A program made the translations under genes and the position numbers. Below are positions 33,638 to 44,112 of a DNA stretch of 64,000 bases, piece after piece; positions within the stretch are counted from its first letter, which is position 1; the number at the start of each line of letters is the position of its first letter. This DNA is from Athripsodes cinereus (Eukaryota > Arthropoda > Insecta > Trichoptera > Leptoceridae): contig OX388310.1 of NCBI GenBank assembly GCA_947579605.1, positions 3,596,001 to 3,660,000 on the forward strand. The letters run 5' to 3'. The notes beneath the pieces are model-generated. The model did not search any database and was not told the DNA's origin. It saw only the letters and a program-made list of their open reading frames with translations.

Positions 33638-36603
33638 GTAAGTAGGCTTTACTGTTTTACATTGTACATTTTCTTACGTAACATCGCCAGAGTCCCTTAA
33701 TCTGAAGGCCCGTCGCAACGAGTGTTTTAGTTGACAGATATCTGTAGCGCAATATACTTACATGTATATTGTATAGTAAGTATATAGGTATTGTGTTTCA
33801 GCGGAGTACTTATAGTACATAACACAACATCAGCACAAAACAACACAACATTGAAGTCAACAGAGCAAAGACTAGAGAGGAGAGTAGAGTACTATGTAGT
33901 ACAGTGTATGCATGCAATGTAGGTGTATATGTGTTTCATACGATATGAATGTCATGTCACCTGTTTGAAAGTCTGCCACTATACCAGCCAATACGGCTAT
34001 ACCATCCAGTGAGACGTACAGAGGCTGATAGCAGGCAGCGTCAAGGCAGTTGGCTTACGGTTGTATTGTAATCGTATTGTAGGTTGTAGGTGTAGTGTTA
34101 AGTGCCTACTTGACTGTGTATAGTGTAGGTATACCTATGGCATACCACCTCCTCTCCAACTACTCTATACTCTCTTGGCTGGTAGTTGGTACATCAGCTG
34201 TAATATAGGTCAACCAAATCCGTATTTCCACATCGCGTCTCTATCTGTATTATACCGATACCGTTATTGCAAGTGAAATACATTCTTGTTCTCATTTTTA
34301 ATCTTATTTCATTTTGGTCAAGTGTAACATACAATATTATTATCATAGTGCAGTTCACTTTATTATACGTTACTATGCCTCAAAACATTGTTTACAAGTG
34401 ATATTAGGAGGTGTTTAGTGCAGTTGCAAATAACTAGGTAATGAATTTTCACATTATTAATCGGGTTCGCGGAATTTTCCCATTCTCATTGTCATGTACC
34501 GAGTGTGAGTACCAACAGGCAACACCATTAGAAAAATATTCATTTTATTTATTCATAATATGATTAGATGTAAAACATTTGATTTTATATCCCAGCTGTT
34601 TATTGGTATCATACAAGTTTCTTATTAGTTTCTCATGTGCTCCTAACTGTTAAAAAATATTTTCTCAAAATGTACACACGCTTTAGTAACACAACCTTTG
34701 CATACTTTTAAATAATAACATTTTGCTTATTGTGTTTTAAAAATATTCGAGTGTTTGCTTTAATAGTTTAATTCAAAAGTGATAATTTTTTTTAAAGTGT
34801 TGTGTTGATGTTGTATAGTAATATGATTTCTCCTAGTATTTAATTAATTATTGCGCCAGGCTTGCTTTTATAAAATGTGACCCATATTTAAAATGCCTTT
34901 CTAATTAATTCGGCACAAGATATGATGATATTATGTATGTCATAGTGTTTACTCTCTGTACAAACTTTAGAATGATGTTACACTTCAGTAACCTACATTG
35001 GGAAATACCTGTATTCACATGGCAATAGGTACATATACCCACAATATATACATATATATCTACTTTGCATTCATGTACTCATTCTTTACAATATAAATGA
35101 TATTTTTTGTGGATTAAAAAGTGTGGAATACCTTGCTTGATATTATTTAAACTATTTTTACTTCATAAAATTATTAGTAGCTGGTGTATTTTTTGTCCAT
35201 TTGCTAATTTTTTTTGCAATTATTTTCTTGTTATTATAGCAATGAAGTGATTATATTATTCCTGAGTCATATTTTGTTTCTATTTATGAATCAAACAATT
35301 ATTTTCTTATATTTGTTTAGATAAATAAATAAATAAATATAAAAGAGTTGGACTGTATAGAATTGTGTTAAATTTTGTATGTTATTGTATTTTGTTAGTT
35401 GGAAGATATTGTAATACAATAATAAATTAACTTTCTGTGCATTGAATTTGATAATGTGTAAAGAAAAATATTACAACCAATTTACAGTGACAAATAAAAT
35501 AAAATAAACAAATAAAGGTAGCATCAAATGATATTTACACAAATATTTGTTTAGAATTTCCTATGCAAATGTTAATGTGTTTAATGAAGAGAAATTCTTG
35601 ATCTAAATGTTTTTTTAGTATAGGTAAATTACATTGTGCAAATGAATTTTTATTGAGTGAAAAATCCATTCAAATACAAAATCTACTTTCGATGTACATT
35701 GAATATATTATAGATATTCTTCCTTTTGTTCAAGCCTCATTGGTTCAGGAGCCCATTGGTCACCTAGGTCCTAGACCTTAAGAGATTCCTACTGCCCATA
35801 GCTACTGCTTAAAAAAGTGACCTCTGACCAAAGATATACTAGATAGGTAATTCAAAGAAAAAAATCGGCCCTACAGCCGATCAAATTTTACAGCCAGTTT
35901 TAAACCAGCGTCCGTTGAGACGGTTTGTTAGACAGCGCATAACCATTATCATCTTAATGATATAGAGTGAGACAGCATAATATTATTATTGTTATTATTA
36001 ATGCGTTAAGTCGGAACACGAATATTCCGCAATAATGTACTGAAATGCAGGTCTAGTATGTCTATGCCTCTGACGCTCTGACCATTTCAAATCAGTATTC
36101 TAACACACATGTTTGACACTAGCCTCTCATTGCCATTTTTTGAGGTATCCATACCGAGTCTTTCACTTCCCATGATTAATGCCTCCTCTTTATGCAAGCT
36201 TTTCTAGGGCTGCCCACTGAGCTTATACCTTCTCCTACAGCTTTTCTCCTAAAGATCTTAGTCTGTTTCTTGGTATTCTTACACTTTCAATATTTTAACA
36301 TTTATTATTACTACACCATCTCCCACTAACTGGATAGCCAGCAGACCAACCGTTTGTAATCAATATAAGATCATCCTATCCTTGCTAAAAATAAGATGTT
36401 CAGAATGGGTGACATATATCTTATATGTGATGTTTTATGAATACCTGCCCTTTACAGGACTCTCAAAAACTTCTGAAAAAGTGTGGGAGACCTATATTCT
36501 TTATTGGGGACCCCATGGTATCCTATATGTGATATCTCACTTGCGTTTATAAAATAATGTATGTGTTAATATTTCATTTGGTTTCTTGTTCTTTTATTTT
36601 CAG
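33638..36603 (+). other. probable first intron of the zinc-finger gene
   Basis: Runs from the putative donor at 33638 to the clear acceptor CTTTTATTTTCAG ending at 36603. It is AT-rich and contains one repeat copy at 36300-36535. No coding exon was found. Confidence 0.35.
36300..36535 (-). repeat. GGTAGCCAGCAGACC interspersed repeat
   Basis: Contains GGATAGCCAGCAGACCAAC, GATGTTCAGAATGGGTGAC and CCCTTTACAGGACTCTC, in family order. It ends only about 70 bases before the first coding exon. Confidence 0.6.
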
Positions 36604-36761
36604 AGAGGTGAGACTGTATTTGGAGTAGAGGAGATGCGTAGCAGCTGGAGAAGGTGAATGTGAAGGAAGTGATCCGTAATGTTATGTCTGTCAAAGGGGA
36701 AACTGAAGCTGATTCGGGCACAATATCGCCCCGACAAAACCTTCTCAACAATAATGATAAG
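36604..36761 (+). CDS. coding exon 1 of the zinc-finger gene (CDS from 36684)
   Basis: Acceptor CTTTTATTTTCAG ends at 36603 and donor AAG|GTAACT follows 36761 (phase 0). The ATG at 36684 is chosen because an in-frame TAG at 36639 closes the frame upstream and no earlier in-frame ATG exists. Two small upstream frames (ATG at 36634 with 7 codons, and ATG-TGA at 36658) could dampen translation. It gives 26 residues: MSVKGETEAD to NNNDK. Confidence 0.75.
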
Positions 36762-39700
36762 GTAACTTACACCATCACATTGCAATTGGGGATTATATCA
36801 GAACTCTCTGTTGGTGTCAAAAAATTATGTTTCCTGTAAAATTATAATTGAAGCATATATCCAATTTCTCAGCTCTCTTGACGTACCTAATATTTTGCTT
36901 GTATATGTTTTTTCTTGAATAATAGACAAGATAATTAATGTTTAGAATATTTATAATTTAATATATTTTACTGGGTGTGGACGAAATGTGCAAAGCACCA
37001 ATTTGTAAGCATTGTGACATCTTTCTTGCTTCTTCTGATTGGATGAAACACCATGTTATATTATGTTAATATGGTTCTTTAATCGAAATGTCTGATTTGG
37101 TTTGAGATAATTAGTTTTATATTTTTAACACAATTATAATGACCCCACCCAGTTCAATTATCCAATAATTTAAACAAAAATATGCTTCTAATATAAAAAA
37201 TAGAATTTTTTGTTTGTGGAATAGAAAGTGTATCATTTTTACACACTTTCTCTCAAAAAACTAGACTTTGAAATGTTTCACATGGGATTGGGTGACCAAT
37301 CGCCTACCGGTGCCATTGAGAGATAGTCAAACTGTCACCAGCTTCAGAAGCAAATTGAAAGCTGAACTCTTCACCGGCGACCTTAAGACGGTCTAGGGAC
37401 TGTTAAACGGCGTCAAAATAAAATCATCCAAAATCATCATCAACACGTTTATTACATGCGATGAGCCTGCTGGCTGTGCCAATTGTGTCGTGGTGATATA
37501 GGTAGATAAGTTTTATGATAATGTGAAGATTTTATTATAAATATAATTCAATCACAAGATATATTATGAATCCTTTAGACCCGCAACAAAAGGTAAAGAG
37601 TCATATACAAGAATCCAGATTGATAGGAAAAACAAATACTTTGCCCATTATTATTATTCTATGGTACAATGTTCATTTGTTTGCCTGGAGCTATGCTGTT
37701 CCTGATAATACATAATATATTTTAAAGTTTATGTGTATGTTTGTTTATTATTTGTTACTGTGATTACTCACACTGTCATTATCATCATTATCCCAACATA
37801 TTATTATTATTATTATGTTGTAGGTAGGTAATTACAAATTATATTACATGTATTGTCTATTATTTGGTAATGTAATCATCCTGGTGATAGTCCCTATTAT
37901 AGGTAGTAATGTTACTACAACTTTCTTATTATTGTTATTTACCCAGTGTTGTCAGGGTTTAATCTTCTTCATTAGTAAGCTGGCTGTGCATGTAATTATT
38001 ACTTTCTACATTCCTGCTTCAGAATAATGCTCACAGTGGCTTTTCATATTTGTTGTGTTGCATTCCTTCAGTGTTACAAATAACATAGGAAATTTAATTA
38101 TTATATATTTTTTGATAAATCAGTGTAATGTACATAATTATGTAAAGTTGTGATATAAGTATTACGAAAAGGCCGGTTCATCGAATGCAGAATTTCTTCC
38201 AGAAACCCCAATATAAAAACTGTGATCATACCTTATTTGGGTCAGTGTATAGCGGTGAATTGTTTATCATATTTTTGAGAGTGTTTCGTTATATACTGTC
38301 ACATTTAATTTTATATTTTTGAAAGGATTCAGTTACAATATTTTGTTTCTGTGTATTTTGTACACTTTTTATTTTTCTGTGAGAGGATAAATCTGTTATT
38401 TGGGAAAATGTATAAAGTTGTGAGTATTACACATGTCTAATATTACTTTGATTATTTTGGTTTCAATATTTTTGTACAATTAGGGATCCCATTTAATTTA
38501 CTCCTATCTTATGTGCCTATCAAAATGATAAACACGGGTCAAAAATTGTCGTTGTGTATGTGCCAGCTGGTATGATTAATGTAACGAGAGTAAAACAGAT
38601 CTTAAAGAATATCGACACCTTTCAAATGCTTGAATTCATTTTATGTCACAATTATGGAATCTTTTTTCTAATATTTGCTCACAATTTGAACTCCAAATAC
38701 TGCAGACTTTAAATCGCATATGTACAAAAATGTAGGTCCTTAAGCTTTCCTTGGAACGTGTGTACGGGACGGACACTCATTTATCAGATGGTCGTCAGTT
38801 TGTGTCATTCCACGTGTGTGTGCTGGAGAATCCACCCATCTACATTTGTATGAATTAGAAGCGGTACAGCCTACATAACATCTTATAGGATTTATTGTAC
38901 ACTGTTCAGACATCTCATACTTCTTTCGAATAGATTGTGTTCAATGTTACATTGTATAAACATGAATCTCCAATTGTGATGTCTAAGAACATGCCTTGGA
39001 ATAATCGGTCGCAAATATTTTTTCACACATGTAATTTTGTGCAAAAAAATATAAACAATATTTTGTCAGGATCTGAGTACGATTTCGCGTTAACTGTTTT
39101 TTAAGTGTACAAAGTTTTAAAATTGAAATATTATACACTGAGCATTGGTTTTATCATCGGAGTCAAGTTATCCTGATTCGTATCATCAGTGTCCCCCTGG
39201 AATATATTATGATCCCTGACCTCCTGACTCTCCTAGATAACATAATTTTGTTTGTATTGACTGCCTTATCTAATTTATAATAATAACATTTGTGTACTAG
39301 TGTGTATGTGTGTGTGTGTTAATTATTATTATTATAAAATGATTATAATTATATTAATGTATAATTGTATGTCTAAATCATAACATTTGATTTACGTTGC
39401 TATCTTCACCAATAAATATTAGACGTATTCCAGTGTGCAATGATGCAAATGTAACCAATATTACACGAGGATCGACCTATTTTGCTACGTTATTGCTATC
39501 TCAGCGTAAACATTTTTTCTTTAAATGTTCTATTAGTTTTCGCTGTATATGAGGAATTGACCTAATTGTGTGAATCAAATATCTGCCGTGTTGCAGTTCT
39601 TCATTGTTTCGATTTATCGGCTCAAGGTTTCTTCGATAGTTATATTTGTATATTTAATTCATTAGGTTGCTTTTTTGGTCAGGAAGTAGATTTAAAATGT

Positions 39701-42700
39701 ATTATTATTACTTGTTGCAGGGTGTCCCAGCTATCAAACAGTACAATTCAGGCGACGACGAAGACAGAACTAACTCTGCACTCCGCTGTGGATCTTGCAA
39801 CACGTTCACAGCGGTGAATAAAGCTGGCCTCAACGCTCACATGGCCCAGTGTCCCGCAGACAATAACAACATGACTCCCGCAGCCCAGCCAGCCACCCCA
39901 GGGGTAGGGGCAGATGGACGGCCGCACAGAAAACTATTTGAATGTGACGTCTGCAATATGAAGTTCTCAAATGGAGCCAATATGAGACGACACAAGATGA
40001 GACATACTGGCGTTAAACCTTACGAATGTCGAGTTTGTCAGAAGAGGTTCTTCAGGAAAGATCATTTAGCGGAACACTTCACCACCCACACCAAATCCTT
40101 GCCGTACCATTGCCCGATATGTAATAGAGGATTTCAGAGGCAGATAGCCATGAGAGCACATTTCCAGAATGAGCACGTAGGACAACATGATCTTGTCAAG
40201 ACTTGCCCACTCTGCAGCTACAGAGCTCCTACAATGAAGAGTCTCAGAGTACACTTTTTCAATAGGTAAGTTTTTATCTATAGAATCTAACACTTAATTA
40301 TGGATATGATTAAAAAATTACAGAAGTGGAATAAATAATTTGGAGATGCAATTGTTGAGCGAGAAAACAAAACATTGAGCGATGAGTGACAAATGAAAAT
40401 ACATGAGAAATGAGTGGATGCAAGTGTATTGTGTGGAAAATGAGTGAATTTTGCGAGTAGAATGTTTGTAAATAAGTTGTGGTATTTTGAACATGTGATA
40501 AAAGGTAAACAAAATTATATTATTATTGTATGTATCTTGTAACATAACTTTGTAAAATTCATAGAATTTTCTTATATTTATTTCAGACATGGTATAGACT
40601 TGGACAACCCAGGTCCCGGAACAAATCCAATGAGTCTACTTGGACTCACCGGAGCTCTACCTTTAGACGGATCACTCGAGAACTCTTTAGGAGCTCTGGG
40701 GTCGTTGGGCCCAGGTCTGTCAGTGTCCGTAGCAGCCAGCTACTCAGACAGTGGGGAAAGTAATGGTGCTCGCTCAACAGACAATGTTACACCACCTATG
40801 CATTACCTAACACCACATGTTGAAATATCCATGGCCGATAATAATGAAACATATTCACCTATACAAAACAACAATAATCAAGGTATGTATGCAATCTTGA
40901 CTGCTCATTACTTTGTTTCATATCTACTATACTAATATTTTTATAATGCAGCCATATTTTTGTATTACTTAAAGATAATATAATTTTGATAGGCTTCAAA
41001 GAAAAAACAGCTTTGCTTATAACATATGTTGATTACACATGTAAAATTCTCAGAATAGATAGCCCGAATAATGTGTTTGTCAATATTTCAAAAAAAAAAA
41101 CTTATTCATATTACGTCAAAACGCAGTAAAGTATTTTATTCTAGTATTTTTCTAGTATATTCTAGTTATTATAGTCAAAGTATTTTATTCTAATATTTTG
41201 CTGAAGTGATTACCGCTTGACAGACAAAATATCAAGGAAGTAAAATGTGCATGTGTCAGTTTTCAACTTGACCACACTAACATTAACAATAATTATGTAT
41301 CAAAACAATTACTACAGTGTATGTTTTGTACTTCAATCACTCTGTTTTGTATGCAGTGACCATATTTGATTTAGGATAATTCTTGCATGTGATTGGCTGA
41401 TTTTCAAACAGTATAGTTTTTACCTATCTACTCTTTCAAATTCAAAAACTATAGTGTTTGAAAATCTATATCTTTGTTCTGGACAATTTGAAGAATGCCG
41501 TTTAATCATATCATGACATCAAGGTATAGTGGCTGTTTTGCATTAAACATGGATTTTGAAGCCAATTTTTAACATTTGTATCCAGTTTTGCCAATGTTTA
41601 CTTGTTGTATTCTGTAGAGATTTGAAAGAGGAACCACAAACAATATTTAACTTAAAGTATCAAGAGTGGTGATTTTGCTTCTGTCGCCCCACATTTGTTC
41701 GTTCACAGTTGTGGACTGTTTCTATTTATTAAGATTTAGCCATATTTGTAATGTTATTTGATTTTAGGTGCAGAGAATCGTGTAAACGGCTCCGGAGATG
41801 GACCAAATTCTCCACAGTCCGGTGACAGTAATTGTAATGTGGCCAGCAGCTCACATTGTGCCACTCCCTCCCTGGGTGCATCCAACATCACTCCTTCTAT
41901 TAGCCTTATACCAATCAAACAAGTGAGTTGTGCCATTTCCAGAGAATATTTCTGGAATAATAATATTAACCTATAGTGTACTGGATTGAAATTAGAATGA
42001 ATATTCTAGGGGCCTGGTTTTTTTTTGACCTGAAAGATAACCTTTTTCTAATTGTCCTGGGTATGGGTGTTACATGTATTTATGTTAAGTGCATTGTATC
42101 ATCGCGTTTGTACTCATATAAGATTCATATCTGAGTTTGGGACTAGCTCGATTGTGTGAATTCCACAGCATATTTTTGTACTTCTACACCATGTTGCTTT
42201 GAAGATTAAACAGATCTTCGATTTTTGTTTACGTTAGCACAATAGTTTTTGATAAATCTTTTCTAAACAAGCTAAATATCTTTATGCCCACCTCATGTCA
42301 CATAAATAAACTTTAAAAAAATATATGTTTTGATTAATTTTTTAATAAATATTTTATCAGGAACCAACATCGAATGAAGAGTCCACAGTTGCATCTGGAA
42401 ACGGAGAACAAGCATCGGGAGGTGCCGAGGGAACAAGTGGTAATTCTGTGACATTGACCAGCGACAGTAAGAGAGGTGGAGTGAGTGTCACATCTAGTTC
42501 TCTGTCATCCCTCATCAAAGTGTCTCCACTCAAGAGTCTGCTCAGGGAAGATCTCAGACGGAGAATATCAGCTAGGGGTAGAGGAAGAAATGCGGTAAGA
42601 TAGTTATCATTTAGCTCGTCGTCATACCTGTAAAATAACTATTACATCTTGCACTAAAAAAGATATTTGTCATTTGAAAGGCTCAAAGTAAGCAACCTGC

Positions 42701-43659
42701 ATGTATATTTCACGTCCTCAGTCCACTGGCTACCCTACTTGTGGTAAATGGCTCGGTGATATAAATAGATTAATAGACTTAAGCATTAAAAATACTGGCA
42801 GTTCAGCTATGGCTATTTTTATTCAATAATAACATTCTGTAATTGACTGTTTGATCCTGTAAGAATAAAAAATAAAATTAAAAGATTATCTCTCCGTATT
42901 GGAGTTATTAGAATATTGCAATGGGGTTAATCAAATCCTGCTCAGGGTTTTCAATTCATAATTAGAATCAGCATAGATTTTGGGTTAGGTGAAAGAGATC
43001 CCACCTTTGTGTTAAACTCACCCTCTGTATATTGGTTGTATCTACATAATTTGAATGTATGTACCTTCTATGTAATCAATGTGCAGTAAAGAATCAATTC
43101 TTTTTCTATCAGTGCCGTATCAGGTCCTCCCGACGTTGGTAATCTCTCTAGAGAACCAGCTGTCCCATCTGTATTATTCCGATTCATTGCCGTATATTAC
43201 GCAGCCATACATCTTCCTCCTTCCCACTCTACGATGTCCCTCAATCTTGCCATCTATTATCAACTGCAGAATCTCTCTATTTGTATGCGCTCTACATAAA
43301 GAATAAATAGATACTAGACACTATTACTAGCTCTGACAACATTTAAGTATTGTTAATGTACCAAAATATGTTAAGGATGTTGTTAATAATTAATTTGTGT
43401 GTTTCAGATATCACTGAGAGCTTCACCATCAGAAGGAGGAGTGATTACATCCACTCACGTAGAGCCAATGGGTGGTCTTATGAATCCAGCCTCGTTGGTT
43501 TGCACATTTTGCGCCATTTCTTTCCCAGACTCCACACTGTACTTTCTGCACAAAGGCTGCCACTGTGACTCCAACCCTTGGAAGTGTAACATATGCGGGG
43601 AGCAATGTAACAATGTCTACGAGTTCAACTCACATTTATTAAGTAAGAGCCATCAATGA
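36684..43659 (+). CDS. C2H2 zinc-finger transcription factor, Ikaros/Hunchback type (spliced, 6 coding exons)
   Basis: The joined CDS is 1560 nt (519 residues): 36684-36761, 39721-40265, 40587-40882, 41768-41922, 42361-42594 and 43408-43659. All junctions are GT-AG and all phases agree. Residues 49-70 form a C2HC-like finger. Fingers follow at C101-H121, C129-H149, C157-H178 and C188-H209, with a TGVKPY linker between the first two. Residues 210-436 are Ser/Gly/Asn-rich and probably disordered, with a basic stretch at about 411-436 (possible nuclear signal). The C-terminal pair, C468-H488 and C496-H518, has the spacing and FxDxxxYxxHxGxH pattern of Ikaros/Hunchback dimerisation fingers. A nuclear DNA-binding regulator that forms multimers is therefore likely. 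No BTB or other N-terminal domain is seen. The exact ortholog was not recognised. Confidence 0.85.
37262..37445 (+). mobile_element. CR1-type LINE 3' end
   Basis: GGGTGACCAATCGCCTACCG through AAGCTGAACTCTTCACCGG and GACGGTCTAGGGACTG to AAATCATCCAAAATCATCAT closely matches the better kept copy at 63010-63312. It ends in an ATC-rich tail. Confidence 0.65.
38795..38990. repeat. fragment of a foldback MITE family
   Basis: CAATGTTACATTGTATAAAC and ATGAATCTCCAATTGTGATG match the arm of the foldback elements at 62270 and 63440. The left arm is eroded. Confidence 0.45.
39721..40265 (+). CDS. coding exon 2: zinc fingers 1-5
   Basis: From the acceptor CTTGTTGCAG to the donor AATAG|GTAAGT. It encodes residues 27-207 and two bases of codon 208. 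It holds the C2HC-like finger (C49, C52, H66, C70) and fingers at 101-121, 129-149, 157-178 and most of 188-209. The phase-2 junction splits codon 208 just before the last histidine of finger 5. Confidence 0.85.
40375..40500 (+). mobile_element. RTE-like LINE fragment inside intron 2
   Basis: ATGAGAAATGAGTGGATGCA, TGTATTGTGTGGAAAATGAG and AAATAAGTTGTGGTATTTTG line up with the start of the family-1 copies at 10774 and 23285. It makes up over a third of the 321-bp intron. Confidence 0.5.
40587..40882 (+). CDS. coding exon 3
   Basis: The acceptor TTATTTCAG ends at 40586 and the donor CAAG|GTATGT follows 40882. It completes codon 208 (Arg), supplies H209 of finger 5, then RHGID and a Gly/Ser/Leu-rich region to residue 306, plus one base of codon 307. 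Confidence 0.85.
41399..41466 (+). other. intronic hairpin, 23-bp stem
   Basis: GATTTTCAAACAGTATAG... and its complement ...CTATAGTGTTTGAAAATC form a 23-bp stem with one mismatch and a 22-base loop inside intron 3. Its size resembles a small pre-miRNA, but it could equally be the remains of a tiny MITE. Confidence 0.5.
41768..41922 (+). CDS. coding exon 4
   Basis: The acceptor TTGATTTTAG ends at 41767 and the donor CAA|GTGAGT follows 41922. It completes G307 and runs to Q358. It is rich in Ser, Asn and Gly (ENRVNGSGDGPNSPQSG) and has no structural domain. Confidence 0.8.
42361..42594 (+). CDS. coding exon 5
   Basis: The acceptor ATTTTATCAG ends at 42360 and the donor GCG|GTAAGA follows 42594. 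It is phase 0 at both ends and 78 codons long (residues 359-436). It is Ser/Gly-rich, then the basic helix-like LLREDLRRRISARGRGRN. The exon has no in-frame ATG, so it shows only through splice logic. Confidence 0.8.
42705..42770 (+). repeat. fragment of the GGTAGCCAGCAGACC repeat
   Basis: Reads GTCCACTGGCTACCCTACTT and GTGGTAAATGGCTCGGTGAT, the family 3' end on the + strand, inside intron 5. Confidence 0.45.
43105..43300 (-). mobile_element. RTE-like LINE fragment, family 3, in intron 5
   Basis: On the minus strand it encodes LQLIIDGKIEGHRRVGR and a KKM segment, the same module as 31912-32150, then breaks down. Confidence 0.5.
43408..43659 (+). CDS. coding exon 6: C-terminal finger pair and stop
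   Basis: The acceptor GTGTGTTTCAG ends at 43407 and TGA lies at 43657-43659. It encodes residues 437-519 with both C-terminal fingers (C468, C471, H484, H488; C496, C499, H512, H518). The conserved spacing and the position at the very C-terminus are the main grounds for the Ikaros/Hunchback-type call. Confidence 0.85.
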   Translation: MSLRASPSEGGVITSTHVEPMGGLMNPASLVCTFCAISFPDSTLYFLHKGCHCDSNPWKCNICGEQCNNVYEFNSHLLSKSHQ

Positions 43660-43908
43660 GGGTGGCATTATATTTCTCATTCAAACAGTCTACTTGCATA
43701 GCAAAACTCTTCGATGATTTATTTACAAAGTGCGCATCTACCTTGAGGTGGTCGGTAGCCAGATGCCAACCTACTTCACCTTCACAACGTAAGCATATAT
43801 TGCTTACTGCAGGGGTGTTTGAGGTTTATTTCAAACCCATCTTTTTGTGAATCACATCGGTCAAAAGTTTGAGCTCAAATCAAATGTCGGAGAGAAAACA
43901 CACTATGT

Positions 43909-44112
43909 CAGTGGTCGCGACCCACTGGTGGGTCGCTGCGAGCGAATATTGAGTGGCCCCTGAGCATTAAGTAGTTCCATGACTCGCTACTAGAGAATCT
44001 GAGCATTACCAATATTTATGCCCTCTTTTCTCTAAGACAGCTAAAAGGTGGGTCCCAAGATTGGAAATTTTTGTTAGATGGGTCGGAGCCCAGTCAACTT
44101 TGGGAACCATTG
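43909..44112. mobile_element. hAT MITE with perfect 8-bp target duplication
   Basis: Starts CAGTGGTCGCGACCCACTGG and ends AACTTTGGGAACCATTG. CACTATGT is duplicated exactly at 43901-43908 and 44113-44120. It is only 250 bp past the zinc-finger stop codon, so it is probably carried in the 3' UTR. Confidence 0.8.

Larger units (their letters stand above)
36762..39720 (+). other. intron 1 between coding exons 1 and 2
   Basis: Bounded by GTAACT and CTTGTTGCAG. It carries a LINE end (37262-37445), a short fragment of the GGTAGCCAGCAGACC repeat (about 37460-37510) and part of a foldback MITE (38795-38990). Nothing else coding is seen. Confidence 0.75.

Noticed and set aside
36634..36660. ATG at 36634 as the start of the zinc-finger protein
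   Set aside because: It opens only a 7-codon frame (MRSSWRR) out of phase with the gene.
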